Origin: an uncultured Chloroflexota bacterium
GTDB taxonomy: Bacteria; Chloroflexota; Limnocylindria; Limnocylindrales; Limnocylindraceae
Direction of reading: 5' to 3'
Assembly (NCBI GenBank): GCA_903944295.1
Contig: CAJARA010000076.1
Location: 1 to 35,382, forward strand
DNA length: 35,382 nucleotides
Shown here: positions 1 to 6,883 of the stretch, in pieces
Layout: each line of letters opens with the position of its first letter
How positions within the stretch are numbered: the stretch's first letter is position 1
The notes under the pieces: generated by a model
Database searches by the model: none
What the model was told of the DNA's origin: nothing
Seen by the model: only the letters and a program-made list of their open reading frames with translations
Program-made: the position numbers and the translations under genes

Positions 1-443
1 CTGAGCGTCTTACGGAAGAAGGTCTGATCTAGTTCGCGCCAGAGCTTCTCGCCGCGACGCATGAATGCTGGGATCCCCGCCGCATCACGCGGATCGAGCG
101 CCCCGAAGCTTGCGGCGAGTTTGGTGAGATCGCTTGATGTCTCCAGAACGCTGCCGTCCGCAAAGAAGGTGCGCGATGCTGGCTCAACGGGGAGGAGGGT
201 CAGATCGTCGCTGCGCGTTGCGCCAGCGGCGGACCAGAGCTGATCGAAGAGTTCGGGGAGGGTGAAGATCGTGGGGCCGCTATCCCAGCGGTATTGCCCG
301 ATCTCGCGTCGACCCATCTTGCCGCCAGGACGCGTGCCGCGCTCAATGACGGTGACGTGGACGCCGGCGGCTGCGAGGCGAATGGCGCTGGCAAGGCCGG
401 CGAGCCCGGCACCAACAACAACGACGCGCTTCTTGCTGGTCAC
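1..443 (-). CDS. FAD-dependent phytoene desaturase-like oxidoreductase (partial, N-terminus only)
   Basis: Not in the ORF track (runs off the edge). Reverse strand from GTG at 443 reads MTSKKRVVVVGAGLAGLASAIRLAAAGVHVTVIERGTRPGGKMGRREIGQYRWDSGPTIFTLPELFDQL..., a GxGxxG Rossmann FAD motif with the typical phytoene desaturase N-terminus. GTGA overlap with the upstream gene's stop. Confidence 0.85.
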   Translation of the reverse strand, partial: MTSKKRVVVVGAGLAGLASAIRLAAAGVHVTVIERGTRPGGKMGRREIGQYRWDSGPTIFTLPELFDQLWSAAGATRSDDLTLLPVEPASRTFFADGSVLETSSDLTKLAASFGALDPRDAAGIPAFMRRGEKLWRELDQTFFRKTL

Positions 444-1378
444 GCTCGTTGGCGGGCGCGGAGTGCGGATCGGCCCACGGATGCACCGAGGGCGATCAGT
501 GTGCCAACGATTGCCACGGCTCCCGCTGCCACTGCCGATTCAAAGGGAACCTGCAGCAGGACGAGCATGGTGATGGATGCGCCGATCAACACGTTAGTAA
601 TCAGGAAGAGTCGATAGAGCCTGCGGCCCGCTTCGCCCGTTGCATCGCGACCGATCAGTGAGAGCGAGAGGTAGGGGAGCGCCACGGCAAATGCGAGCGG
701 TGAGCCGGCGATGCTCGCCGCACCGAGTCCAACCAGCACGAACCATGCGGCGGAGAAGATGGCGGTGTTGCGCCGCCCTAGCAGGACGGCGATGGTGCGC
801 ACGCCCGCGGCGGCATCTTCGTCGCGATCGGTGATGGTAGTCAGCGCATGTGCGCCGATCCCCCAGGCGGCGAAGACGAGCACGTGTGGTGCAACAAGGT
901 CGCCCCCGCCCGCGGCGTGGATTCCCACCTGGAGTGGGATCGCATAAAGAACATTGGTGAGCGAATCAAGGATCGGTCGCCCTTTTAGGCGCGTAGGCGG
1001 AGCGTTGTAGGCGGCCGAGAGGATCAGCAGCAGCCCGAGCGAGGCGAGCGTGAGCGGTGGGAACTGCGTTGCGGTGAAGGCGAGGAAGGGGAGCAGCAGG
1101 AGAGTGCTAACGATCGCGTGCTTTGCGAGGAGTGGCTTCGGCGTCAGGGCGCCCTCAACGCCACCCTTGCGCGGGTTGCGCGCGTCAGTCTCAAAGTCGA
1201 AGTAATCGTTTGGTGCATGAAGGAAGTAGTTATACGGAAAGAGGAAGAAGGCGAAGAGGACCAGGTCGCTCGGCTGCAGTGCGCCGCGCGTGGCGAGGAG
1301 GCCCCAGAGGAGTGGCATGGAGGTGTTGAGCCAGAGGAGTGGCCGCGAGATCTCGACCGCTTTGGTGATGTTCTTCAT
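440..1378 (-). CDS. UbiA-family prenyltransferase (possible carotenoid/lycopene elongase-type)
   Basis: MKNITKAVEISRPLLWLNTSMPLLWGLL...NDYFDFETDARNPRKGG...; NDxxDxxxD motif and second motif DRDEDAAAGVRT; multiple TM segments. Start moved from the ORF-track M at 1540 to ATG 1378. Confidence 0.85.
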   Translation of the reverse strand: MKNITKAVEISRPLLWLNTSMPLLWGLLATRGALQPSDLVLFAFFLFPYNYFLHAPNDYFDFETDARNPRKGGVEGALTPKPLLAKHAIVSTLLLLPFLAFTATQFPPLTLASLGLLLILSAAYNAPPTRLKGRPILDSLTNVLYAIPLQVGIHAAGGGDLVAPHVLVFAAWGIGAHALTTITDRDEDAAAGVRTIAVLLGRRNTAIFSAAWFVLVGLGAASIAGSPLAFAVALPYLSLSLIGRDATGEAGRRLYRLFLITNVLIGASITMLVLLQVPFESAVAAGAVAIVGTLIALGASVGRSALRARQRA

Positions 1379-1384
1379 AGGCCC

Positions 1385-1407
1385 ATCGTAGGGGAGGCGG
1401 CTACACT
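1385..1407. promoter_or_regulatory. candidate overlapping divergent promoter (TACGAT on -, TACACT on +)
   Basis: TACGAT reverse strand (1390-1385) 6 nt before ATG 1378; TACACT forward (1402-1407) 8 nt before ATG 1416. Confidence 0.45.
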
Positions 1408-1415
1408 TAGTCGCT

Positions 1416-1439
1416 ATGTCGAATGAGCAGCAACCATGA
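1416..1439 (+). other. candidate leaderless mini-ORF (MSNEQQP*) overlapping the J-domain gene start
   Basis: ATGTCGAATGAGCAGCAACCATGA; TGA overlaps ATG 1436 as ATGA; ATG lies 8 nt after a -10-like TACACT. Confidence 0.4.
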
Positions 1440-2143
1440 AGCGCGGCGACCGTAGTCCGCACGAGGTGCTCGGCCTGACGCCTGGGGCGAGCGCCGAGGA
1501 GATCCGTGGCGCGCGCCGGCAGCTCGCTCGCACGCATCACCCTGACAACTTCTCTGGCGACGCGGCGGGGGCGCGGAAGGCGACCCGTGAGATGGCGCTG
1601 ATCAACGCCGCCGCCGAGGCCTTGCTAGCCGAAGCCTGGGCCGCCGAAGATCCCGCCACGGTGGTGCCGCCACGCGGTGGGCACCGCCCTGAGGCGCCGG
1701 TGACCGGTCGCGTGGAGCTCCCGAACGCGCCGCGCTTCAACGCGCGCACCAGCGAGCCAACGAGTGTGAACTGGCGACCAGAGGCGCCGTGGCCAACGCG
1801 CCCCGCCGCACGACCGAGCGGTCCACTCCCCGGCACACCAGCGGGACCGGTGCGACGCCGCGTCGACCCAGCCGCCGCACTGCGCCCACGCATCTCACTC
1901 GAAGCGGCACGCGAGTTTCTCTTCGCATTCGGTCGCTACGCCGGACTCACCGTTGGTGATGTTGCGCTGCGCGACCCTGGTTATCTCGCCTGGTGCATTG
2001 ATAACGTGCGCCGCGATCCAGATCTTGTGCAAGCGGCGGATCTTGTGCTGACGCAGCTGATGGAGGAGTACGGCATGGAGCGCCCAGCGCGTGGCAGCCT
2101 GCACCGACCATCGCCAGTCGGATTCGATGGAGTCTCCGACTGA
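1436..2143 (+). CDS. J-domain (DnaJ-like) protein
   Basis: N-terminal J domain SPHEVLGLTPGASAEEIRGARRQLARTHHPDNFSGD with HPD motif; Pro/Arg-rich linker; C-terminal domain unrecognised. Confidence 0.8.
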   Translation: MKRGDRSPHEVLGLTPGASAEEIRGARRQLARTHHPDNFSGDAAGARKATREMALINAAAEALLAEAWAAEDPATVVPPRGGHRPEAPVTGRVELPNAPRFNARTSEPTSVNWRPEAPWPTRPAARPSGPLPGTPAGPVRRRVDPAAALRPRISLEAAREFLFAFGRYAGLTVGDVALRDPGYLAWCIDNVRRDPDLVQAADLVLTQLMEEYGMERPARGSLHRPSPVGFDGVSD

Positions 2144-2733
2144 TGCGCCGCGTCACGCTCCTTCTTGCGATCGTGTTGGCGGGTGGCGTTGCTGTTGGTT
2201 GTGCACCGAGCACGCCGCCTGACGGGAGTCTCCCCTGCGATCCGAGCATTGACTCACAGCGCGCGGCGGGCTTTGACACCGTACTGGAGGCGACAGTGCC
2301 ACTTGCGGCGTTTGATGGGAGTCCAATCACCGTTGACTCTGGACGCGAATGCTCAGAGAAGCGCCTCGGACCACTCTGGGGTGCTGGAGTTCGCGAGCTG
2401 CGATCTGCTGGCGGCATCTTTGACCTTGGGAGCGAGACGGGGTATTCCGTTGTCACCTACCGCGCCAACGAGCTAACGCTCGACGCGCTTGCCTACGCCT
2501 TTCAGCGTGGCGCATCAACCGGCCGCAAGACACAGGACATCCAGATTGAGAAGGTGAGCGTTGGTGTATGGCCTGGTAGCCGCATGACGCTGCTCAACGG
2601 TGATCATCGTCAGGTGATCGTCCTCTTCCAGGTACCTGGCGAAGCTGGTCAGGTGCGCGGGCTGCTCACCTCGGATCTCTCCAACGCCACGATCACCGAA
2701 CTTCTTGCGCGATACGAACTCGCGCTGAAGTAG
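2143..2733 (+). CDS. putative lipoprotein of unknown function
   Basis: MRRVTLLLAIVLAGGVAVGCAPS signal peptide with lipobox-like VAVGC; TGATG overlap with the preceding gene. Confidence 0.65.
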   Translation: MRRVTLLLAIVLAGGVAVGCAPSTPPDGSLPCDPSIDSQRAAGFDTVLEATVPLAAFDGSPITVDSGRECSEKRLGPLWGAGVRELRSAGGIFDLGSETGYSVVTYRANELTLDALAYAFQRGASTGRKTQDIQIEKVSVGVWPGSRMTLLNGDHRQVIVLFQVPGEAGQVRGLLTSDLSNATITELLARYELALK

Positions 2734-2738
2734 CGAGC

Positions 2739-2761
2739 CGCGCGCGTCTATATCGCGCGCG
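2739..2761. terminator. candidate bidirectional hairpin terminator between convergent genes
   Basis: CGCGCGCG (2739-2746) - TCTATAT - CGCGCGCG (2754-2761), an 8-bp all-GC stem followed by TTATTT on +, exactly between convergent stops. Confidence 0.55.
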
Positions 2762-2762
2762 C

Positions 2763-3101
2763 TTATTTAGCGGCGAGTTCTTTCAGGCCGAAGCGCGACT
2801 CGAGCTGCTCCGCGGTCTGGAATCCAACTGCGCCAACTGGCTGCGCGCCAGCGCCCTTGAAGAAGGCGATCGTTGGAATCGACATGATGTTGAAGGCGCG
2901 CTGCAGGCTTGGATTCTCGTCAACGTTCACCTTGACGATGTCGACCGTGCCGTCGTACTGCGCGGCGAGCTTCTCAAGCTCTGGGGCGACCAGCTTGCAT
3001 GGGCCGCACCATGGGGCCCAGAAGTCCACGATCACTGGTCGTGGGGAGTTGGCGACATCCGCCTCAAACGATGCATCAGTGGTGTGCTTGATCTCCGCCA
3101 T
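2763..3101 (-). CDS. trxA: thioredoxin
   Basis: WAPWCGPCK active site, FNIMSIPTIAFFKGG-type cis-Pro loop, 112 aa. Confidence 0.95.
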   Translation of the reverse strand: MAEIKHTTDASFEADVANSPRPVIVDFWAPWCGPCKLVAPELEKLAAQYDGTVDIVKVNVDENPSLQRAFNIMSIPTIAFFKGAGAQPVGAVGFQTAEQLESRFGLKELAAK

Positions 3102-3149
3102 GCTCTCCCTCGCCTTCGCTACTGGCGGCTAGCGCCGCCGCTCCCGCTC

Positions 3150-3155
3150 ATTCTA
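3150..3155 (-). promoter_or_regulatory. candidate -10 box (TAGAAT) for trxA
   Basis: TAGAAT on the reverse strand about 50 nt upstream of trxA; followed by a GGCGGC-TAGC-GCCGCC hairpin (3124-3139). Confidence 0.4.
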
Positions 3156-3201
3156 CCGACGATCGGCTCCTAAGGCAGCCGCCCGCGGGTAGGATGCGGG
3201 T

Positions 3202-3609
3202 ATGGCTGAACGTACCGCTCCGATCCGCGTCCTGATCGCCAAGCCGGGCCTGGACGGCCATGACCGTGGTGCCAAGGTGCTGGCGCGCGGCCTGCGCGAC
3301 GAGGGCTTTGAGGTGATCTACACCGGAATCCGCCGCACCACGGAGGCGATCATCGCCGCCGCCATTGAAGAGGATGTTGACGTGGTCGGCTGCTCGATCC
3401 TCTCTGGCGCACACGCCACCCTCCTCCCAAAGGTTGTCGCTGGACTCCGCGACGCTGGCGCTGCCGATGTCTTGGTTGTAGCTGGCGGCATCATCCCTGA
3501 AGAGGATCGCGCCGGACTTCAGGCGGCGGGGATCGCCGCCATCTTCGGCCCAGGGAGCACCATTGCGGAGATTGCCACCTACCTACGGGCGCATGTCCGA
3601 AGTAACTGA
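3202..3609 (+). CDS. cobalamin (B12)-binding domain protein, methylmalonyl-CoA mutase small/C-terminal subunit
   Basis: IRVLIAKPGLDGHDRGAKVLARGLRDEGFEVIYTGIRRT: DxHxxG B12-binding motif and mutase-type sequence. Confidence 0.92.
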   Translation: MAERTAPIRVLIAKPGLDGHDRGAKVLARGLRDEGFEVIYTGIRRTTEAIIAAAIEEDVDVVGCSILSGAHATLLPKVVAGLRDAGAADVLVVAGGIIPEEDRAGLQAAGIAAIFGPGSTIAEIATYLRAHVRSN

Positions 3610-4516
3610 TCAGCACGGCGCCGCACTGCGCACCACACGCGAGCTCGCCCAGGCGATCAGTAGCGTTGAGCGCGGCGGTCCGGCGGCAGATGCGCTGATT
3701 CAGACGGCGCTGACACGACTCGCCAGCGAGCGAAGTCAGAACGCGGTGGTGATCGGCGTTACCGGAGCACCAGGCGCAGGGAAGAGCACCCTTGTCGGCG
3801 CACTCGCGGAACGTGCACGTGCGGCCGGCCGTCGCGTTGCGATCCTCGCCGTTGACCCGTCTTCTGTACAGAGTGGCGGCGCACTCCTTGGTGATCGCGT
3901 GCGCGTTGAGGAGCGGCCGGGGGATGAGGGTCGCTTCGTTCGCTCCATTGCTACGCGCGGCAGCGGTCGCTCGCTCTCGCACACCGCCGCCGCAGCGTCG
4001 CTCCTTGTTGAGGCGGCAGGATTCGATCTTGTCTTTATTGAGACGGTTGGTGCAGGCCAGGCGGATCTCGGCATCGTGCGCCTTGCCGACCTTGTGCTGC
4101 TCGTTGAAGGACCAGAGGGTGGCGATGAGGTGCAGGCGATGAAGGCGGGCCTCCTTGAATCGGCGCACCTTGTTGTGGTCAACAAGTCTGATCGCCCAGG
4201 CGCCGATCGCGCCGTTGAGCGACTCCGCTCCGGCCTAGCGCTCGGTCACGATGCGCCGGAAGTACTGCTTGCGTCAGCGGTTGATGGGAGCGGCGTCGCT
4301 GAGCTACTTACTGCGCTTGAAGGACTCGCCGTGACGCGGAGCGGCGGCGGTCTACAGCGCCGCATTGCGGCGCACCTCGCCGCTGCGGTGGAGGCGCGCG
4401 CCGCGCTGCGACTTCGCGACGCAGAGTCAGATGGTCGCCTTGCCGCGCTTGCGCAGAGCATTGCAACCGGCGAGCGCCCGCTGAGTGGCGCCGTTGACGA
4501 ACTTCTGAAGGGCTAG
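3593..4516 (+). CDS. meaB: methylmalonyl-CoA mutase-associated GTPase MeaB
   Basis: GVTGAPGAGKSTLVGAL (Walker A), VDPSSVQSGGALLGDRVRV, FIETVGAGQ, NKSDRPGAD. Start ATG 3593 chosen over 3563; overlaps the B12 subunit by 17 nt. Confidence 0.93.
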   Translation: MSEVTDQHGAALRTTRELAQAISSVERGGPAADALIQTALTRLASERSQNAVVIGVTGAPGAGKSTLVGALAERARAAGRRVAILAVDPSSVQSGGALLGDRVRVEERPGDEGRFVRSIATRGSGRSLSHTAAAASLLVEAAGFDLVFIETVGAGQADLGIVRLADLVLLVEGPEGGDEVQAMKAGLLESAHLVVVNKSDRPGADRAVERLRSGLALGHDAPEVLLASAVDGSGVAELLTALEGLAVTRSGGGLQRRIAAHLAAAVEARAALRLRDAESDGRLAALAQSIATGERPLSGAVDELLKG

Positions 4517-4526
4517 CGAGGCTTCC

Positions 4527-5477
4527 TTGTTGATGCTTCGCACGGTCGTTGGGGCACTTCTCGGCACACTGCTCGCCCTCGCCGCCGGGGTTGGTGGCCC
4601 TGCACTCTCCCTCGACGCGCCGATTCCCGCCGCACGCTTTGTTGGTGCGGCGCCTGAGAGTGCACCGCTCGTCAACCTTGTCGTGCTCGGTGATAGCTAC
4701 GCGTCGGCGGCGACGCCGTTTGATCGCGGCACACTTGCTCTGCTCGGTGCGCCGAGCGTCTGCGCGCGTGGCCCCGCATGGCCGCGCCTTCTCAACCCAA
4801 CATCGATCCGCCTCTCGTTGACACACGTCTCATGCAGCGGCGCCGTGGTGCCAGATCTGATCGACCGCCGCATGCGCGCGAACGAGCCGGTGCAGATCCA
4901 GGCGCTGAGTGCGGAGACGGATCTTGTGATGCTCGGCATTGGCGGCAACGACACGGGCTTCAGTGAAGTCTTCTCCGCCTGTCGCTTTGAGGCGCCAGTA
5001 CGCTGTCGCGAGGTTGCCGATCAGATGGCGCCGCGTACCGCTGCGCTCAGTGGCACCCTGGTGCGCCTCTATCGCGAGGTGCTGCGCCGCGCGCCAAATG
5101 CGCTGGTGATCGTTGTCCTCTACGCCGACTCGCTTCCGCTCGCTGGTGAACCTGGGCTTGATGCATGCGCTGCGTTGCGCGCGCCAGGCGACGAGATCTC
5201 CGACGCGGACCTTCTGATTCTTGACGAGTGGGGGAGGGCGATCGGCGAGCAGGTGACCGGGGCGATTGCCACAGTTGCTGATCCTCGCTTGCGGACTGCT
5301 GACATGGCCGACGCCTTTGCGGGGCACAAGATCTGCGCAACGGAGCCCTGGCAGTGGGGGCGAGATGGCGACATCCCGTTCCATCCGAACGCAGCTGGCC
5401 ACGCCGCACTCGCCGCACGCCTCAGTCAGCTCTTGGACGGCCTGGAGGCGGACGGGGCGATTTCAGGGCGTCCCTAG
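4527..5477 (+). CDS. SGNH/GDSL-family hydrolase, probably secreted
   Basis: N-terminal hydrophobic segment; NLVVLGDSYASAA (GDSL block), GIGGNDTGFS (GxND), C-terminal DIPFHPNAAGHAALA (DxxH-like). Confidence 0.85.
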   Translation: MLMLRTVVGALLGTLLALAAGVGGPALSLDAPIPAARFVGAAPESAPLVNLVVLGDSYASAATPFDRGTLALLGAPSVCARGPAWPRLLNPTSIRLSLTHVSCSGAVVPDLIDRRMRANEPVQIQALSAETDLVMLGIGGNDTGFSEVFSACRFEAPVRCREVADQMAPRTAALSGTLVRLYREVLRRAPNALVIVVLYADSLPLAGEPGLDACAALRAPGDEISDADLLILDEWGRAIGEQVTGAIATVADPRLRTADMADAFAGHKICATEPWQWGRDGDIPFHPNAAGHAALAARLSQLLDGLEADGAISGRP

Positions 5478-5553
5478 CGCTTACTCGGCGACCCGTGACG
5501 CGCGCCCGGTACGCCGTGTGCGGCCAACGCCGCGCTCCACTATCCTTCCGCGT

Positions 5554-5628
5554 GGGCCGGTAGCTCAGCGGTAGAGCAAGTGACTCTTAATCACTAGGTC
5601 GTGGGTTCGAATCCCACCCGGCTCACCA
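5554..5628 (+). tRNA. tRNA-Lys (anticodon CTT), CCA encoded
   Basis: Acceptor GGGCCGG/CCGGCTC, D arm TAGCTCAGCGGTAGAGC, anticodon stem AGTGA-CTCTTAA-TCACT, T arm GTGGG-TTCGAAT-CCCAC, discriminator A then CCA. Confidence 0.95.
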
Positions 5629-5701
5629 GGAGACTGGTTTCCTTTCGCGTCGATCCTGAGAGGTCGCAGGCGGTCCCGTGAGACCGGAGAGGAGTGAACG
5701 A

Positions 5702-6883
5702 ATGAGTGACGCTGTACGCCGCACACTGGCACCGTACCGTCGCTCCCTTATCCCACTTCCAGAGTCAGCCTCCGTTGTTGATGCGCGCATCGGCGATCAC
5801 GGCCCCGCACTCCTCACCCTTGAAGATGGGAGCGTCTTCCCCGGTGTTGCCTGGGGTGCGCCGATCGCCGCTGGTGGCGATCTTGTGGTGAACACAAGCC
5901 AATCTGGCTACCAGGAGATCTGCACCGACCCGAGCTACGCCGGCCAAGTGGTGCTGATGACGTATCCGCTGATCGGAAACTACGGCCGTTTGATCGCGGA
6001 TGATCAATCATCGCGCCCTTGGCTACGCGGCCTCATTGTTGCGAACGCCACCGCAGCGATCACGGAAGACGCGGCGCAGATCGCCGCGCTGCTACGACTG
6101 CATGGTGTCCCCGCGATCGCTGGTGTTGAGACCCGCAGCCTCGCACGCCGCCTTCGCGAGACAGGGGCGCAGCGCGCCCGCATCTCTGCGCCGTGGGAGT
6201 CGGACGCGGAGGCGGCAATCGCCGCAACGCGTGCGCTGCCGCGCTGGGAGGATCAAGATTTTGTCGGGCAGGTTTCGCCAACTAGCGTGCAGACGCACGG
6301 AGAGGCGAGCGAGCCGCTCGTTGCGGTGATCGACTTTGGGCTGAAGGCGAACATCGTGCGCGCGCTCCGCACACGTGGCTTCCGCGTCCGCGTTCACCCG
6401 CATACGGCAACGATTGACGAAGTGCTGCAGGGTGGTACGAGCGGCGTGGTCCTCTCGCCAGGACCGGGTGACCCGGCGCGACTTGAAGGTCCCGTCGCAC
6501 TTGCGCGCGCGCTGATCAAGAACGGCCTACCACTCCTTGGCATCTGTCTCGGCCATCAGATCATCGGTCGCGCCGCTGGCGCATCAACACGTCGACTCGC
6601 CGTTGGCCATCACGGTGCGAATCATCCGGTGCGCGATCTGCCAAGTGGCAGCGTCTACGTCACAGCGCAAAACCATGAGGTGGAAGTGGTGGGCGAGACG
6701 CTCCCAGTGGCGTCAGGGTTTGAGGTGAGCCAGATCAATCTGAATGACAACTCTGTTGAAGGGCTGCGACACACCAGCCTCCCGATTGAGACGGTGCAAT
6801 ACCACCCAGAGGGTTCGCCGGGACCGCTGGACGCAACGCCGGTCTTTGATCGATTTGCGCGCGCGATTGAGGCGAGCAGATGA
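5702..6883 (+). CDS. carA: carbamoyl-phosphate synthase small subunit
   Basis: LLTLEDGSVFPGVAWG; VVNTSQSGYQEICTDPSYAGQVVLMTYPLIGNYG; glutaminase motif LLGICLGHQIIGRAAG. Start ATG 5702 preceded by GGAGAGGAGTG. Confidence 0.96.
   Translation: MSDAVRRTLAPYRRSLIPLPESASVVDARIGDHGPALLTLEDGSVFPGVAWGAPIAAGGDLVVNTSQSGYQEICTDPSYAGQVVLMTYPLIGNYGRLIADDQSSRPWLRGLIVANATAAITEDAAQIAALLRLHGVPAIAGVETRSLARRLRETGAQRARISAPWESDAEAAIAATRALPRWEDQDFVGQVSPTSVQTHGEASEPLVAVIDFGLKANIVRALRTRGFRVRVHPHTATIDEVLQGGTSGVVLSPGPGDPARLEGPVALARALIKNGLPLLGICLGHQIIGRAAGASTRRLAVGHHGANHPVRDLPSGSVYVTAQNHEVEVVGETLPVASGFEVSQINLNDNSVEGLRHTSLPIETVQYHPEGSPGPLDATPVFDRFARAIEASR

Noticed and set aside
3491-4168. 225-aa minus ORF opposite meaB
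   Set aside because: Low-complexity, no domain, fully antisense to a certain gene.
5678-5701. GTG start for carA eight codons upstream
   Set aside because: It would bury the GGAGAGGAGTG SD inside the CDS; ATG 5702 fits better.
5651-5701. Small CGGTC-CCGTGA-GACCG hairpin upstream of carA as a pyrimidine riboswitch/attenuator
   Set aside because: Only a 5-bp stem with no alternative structure or U tract; not enough to call.
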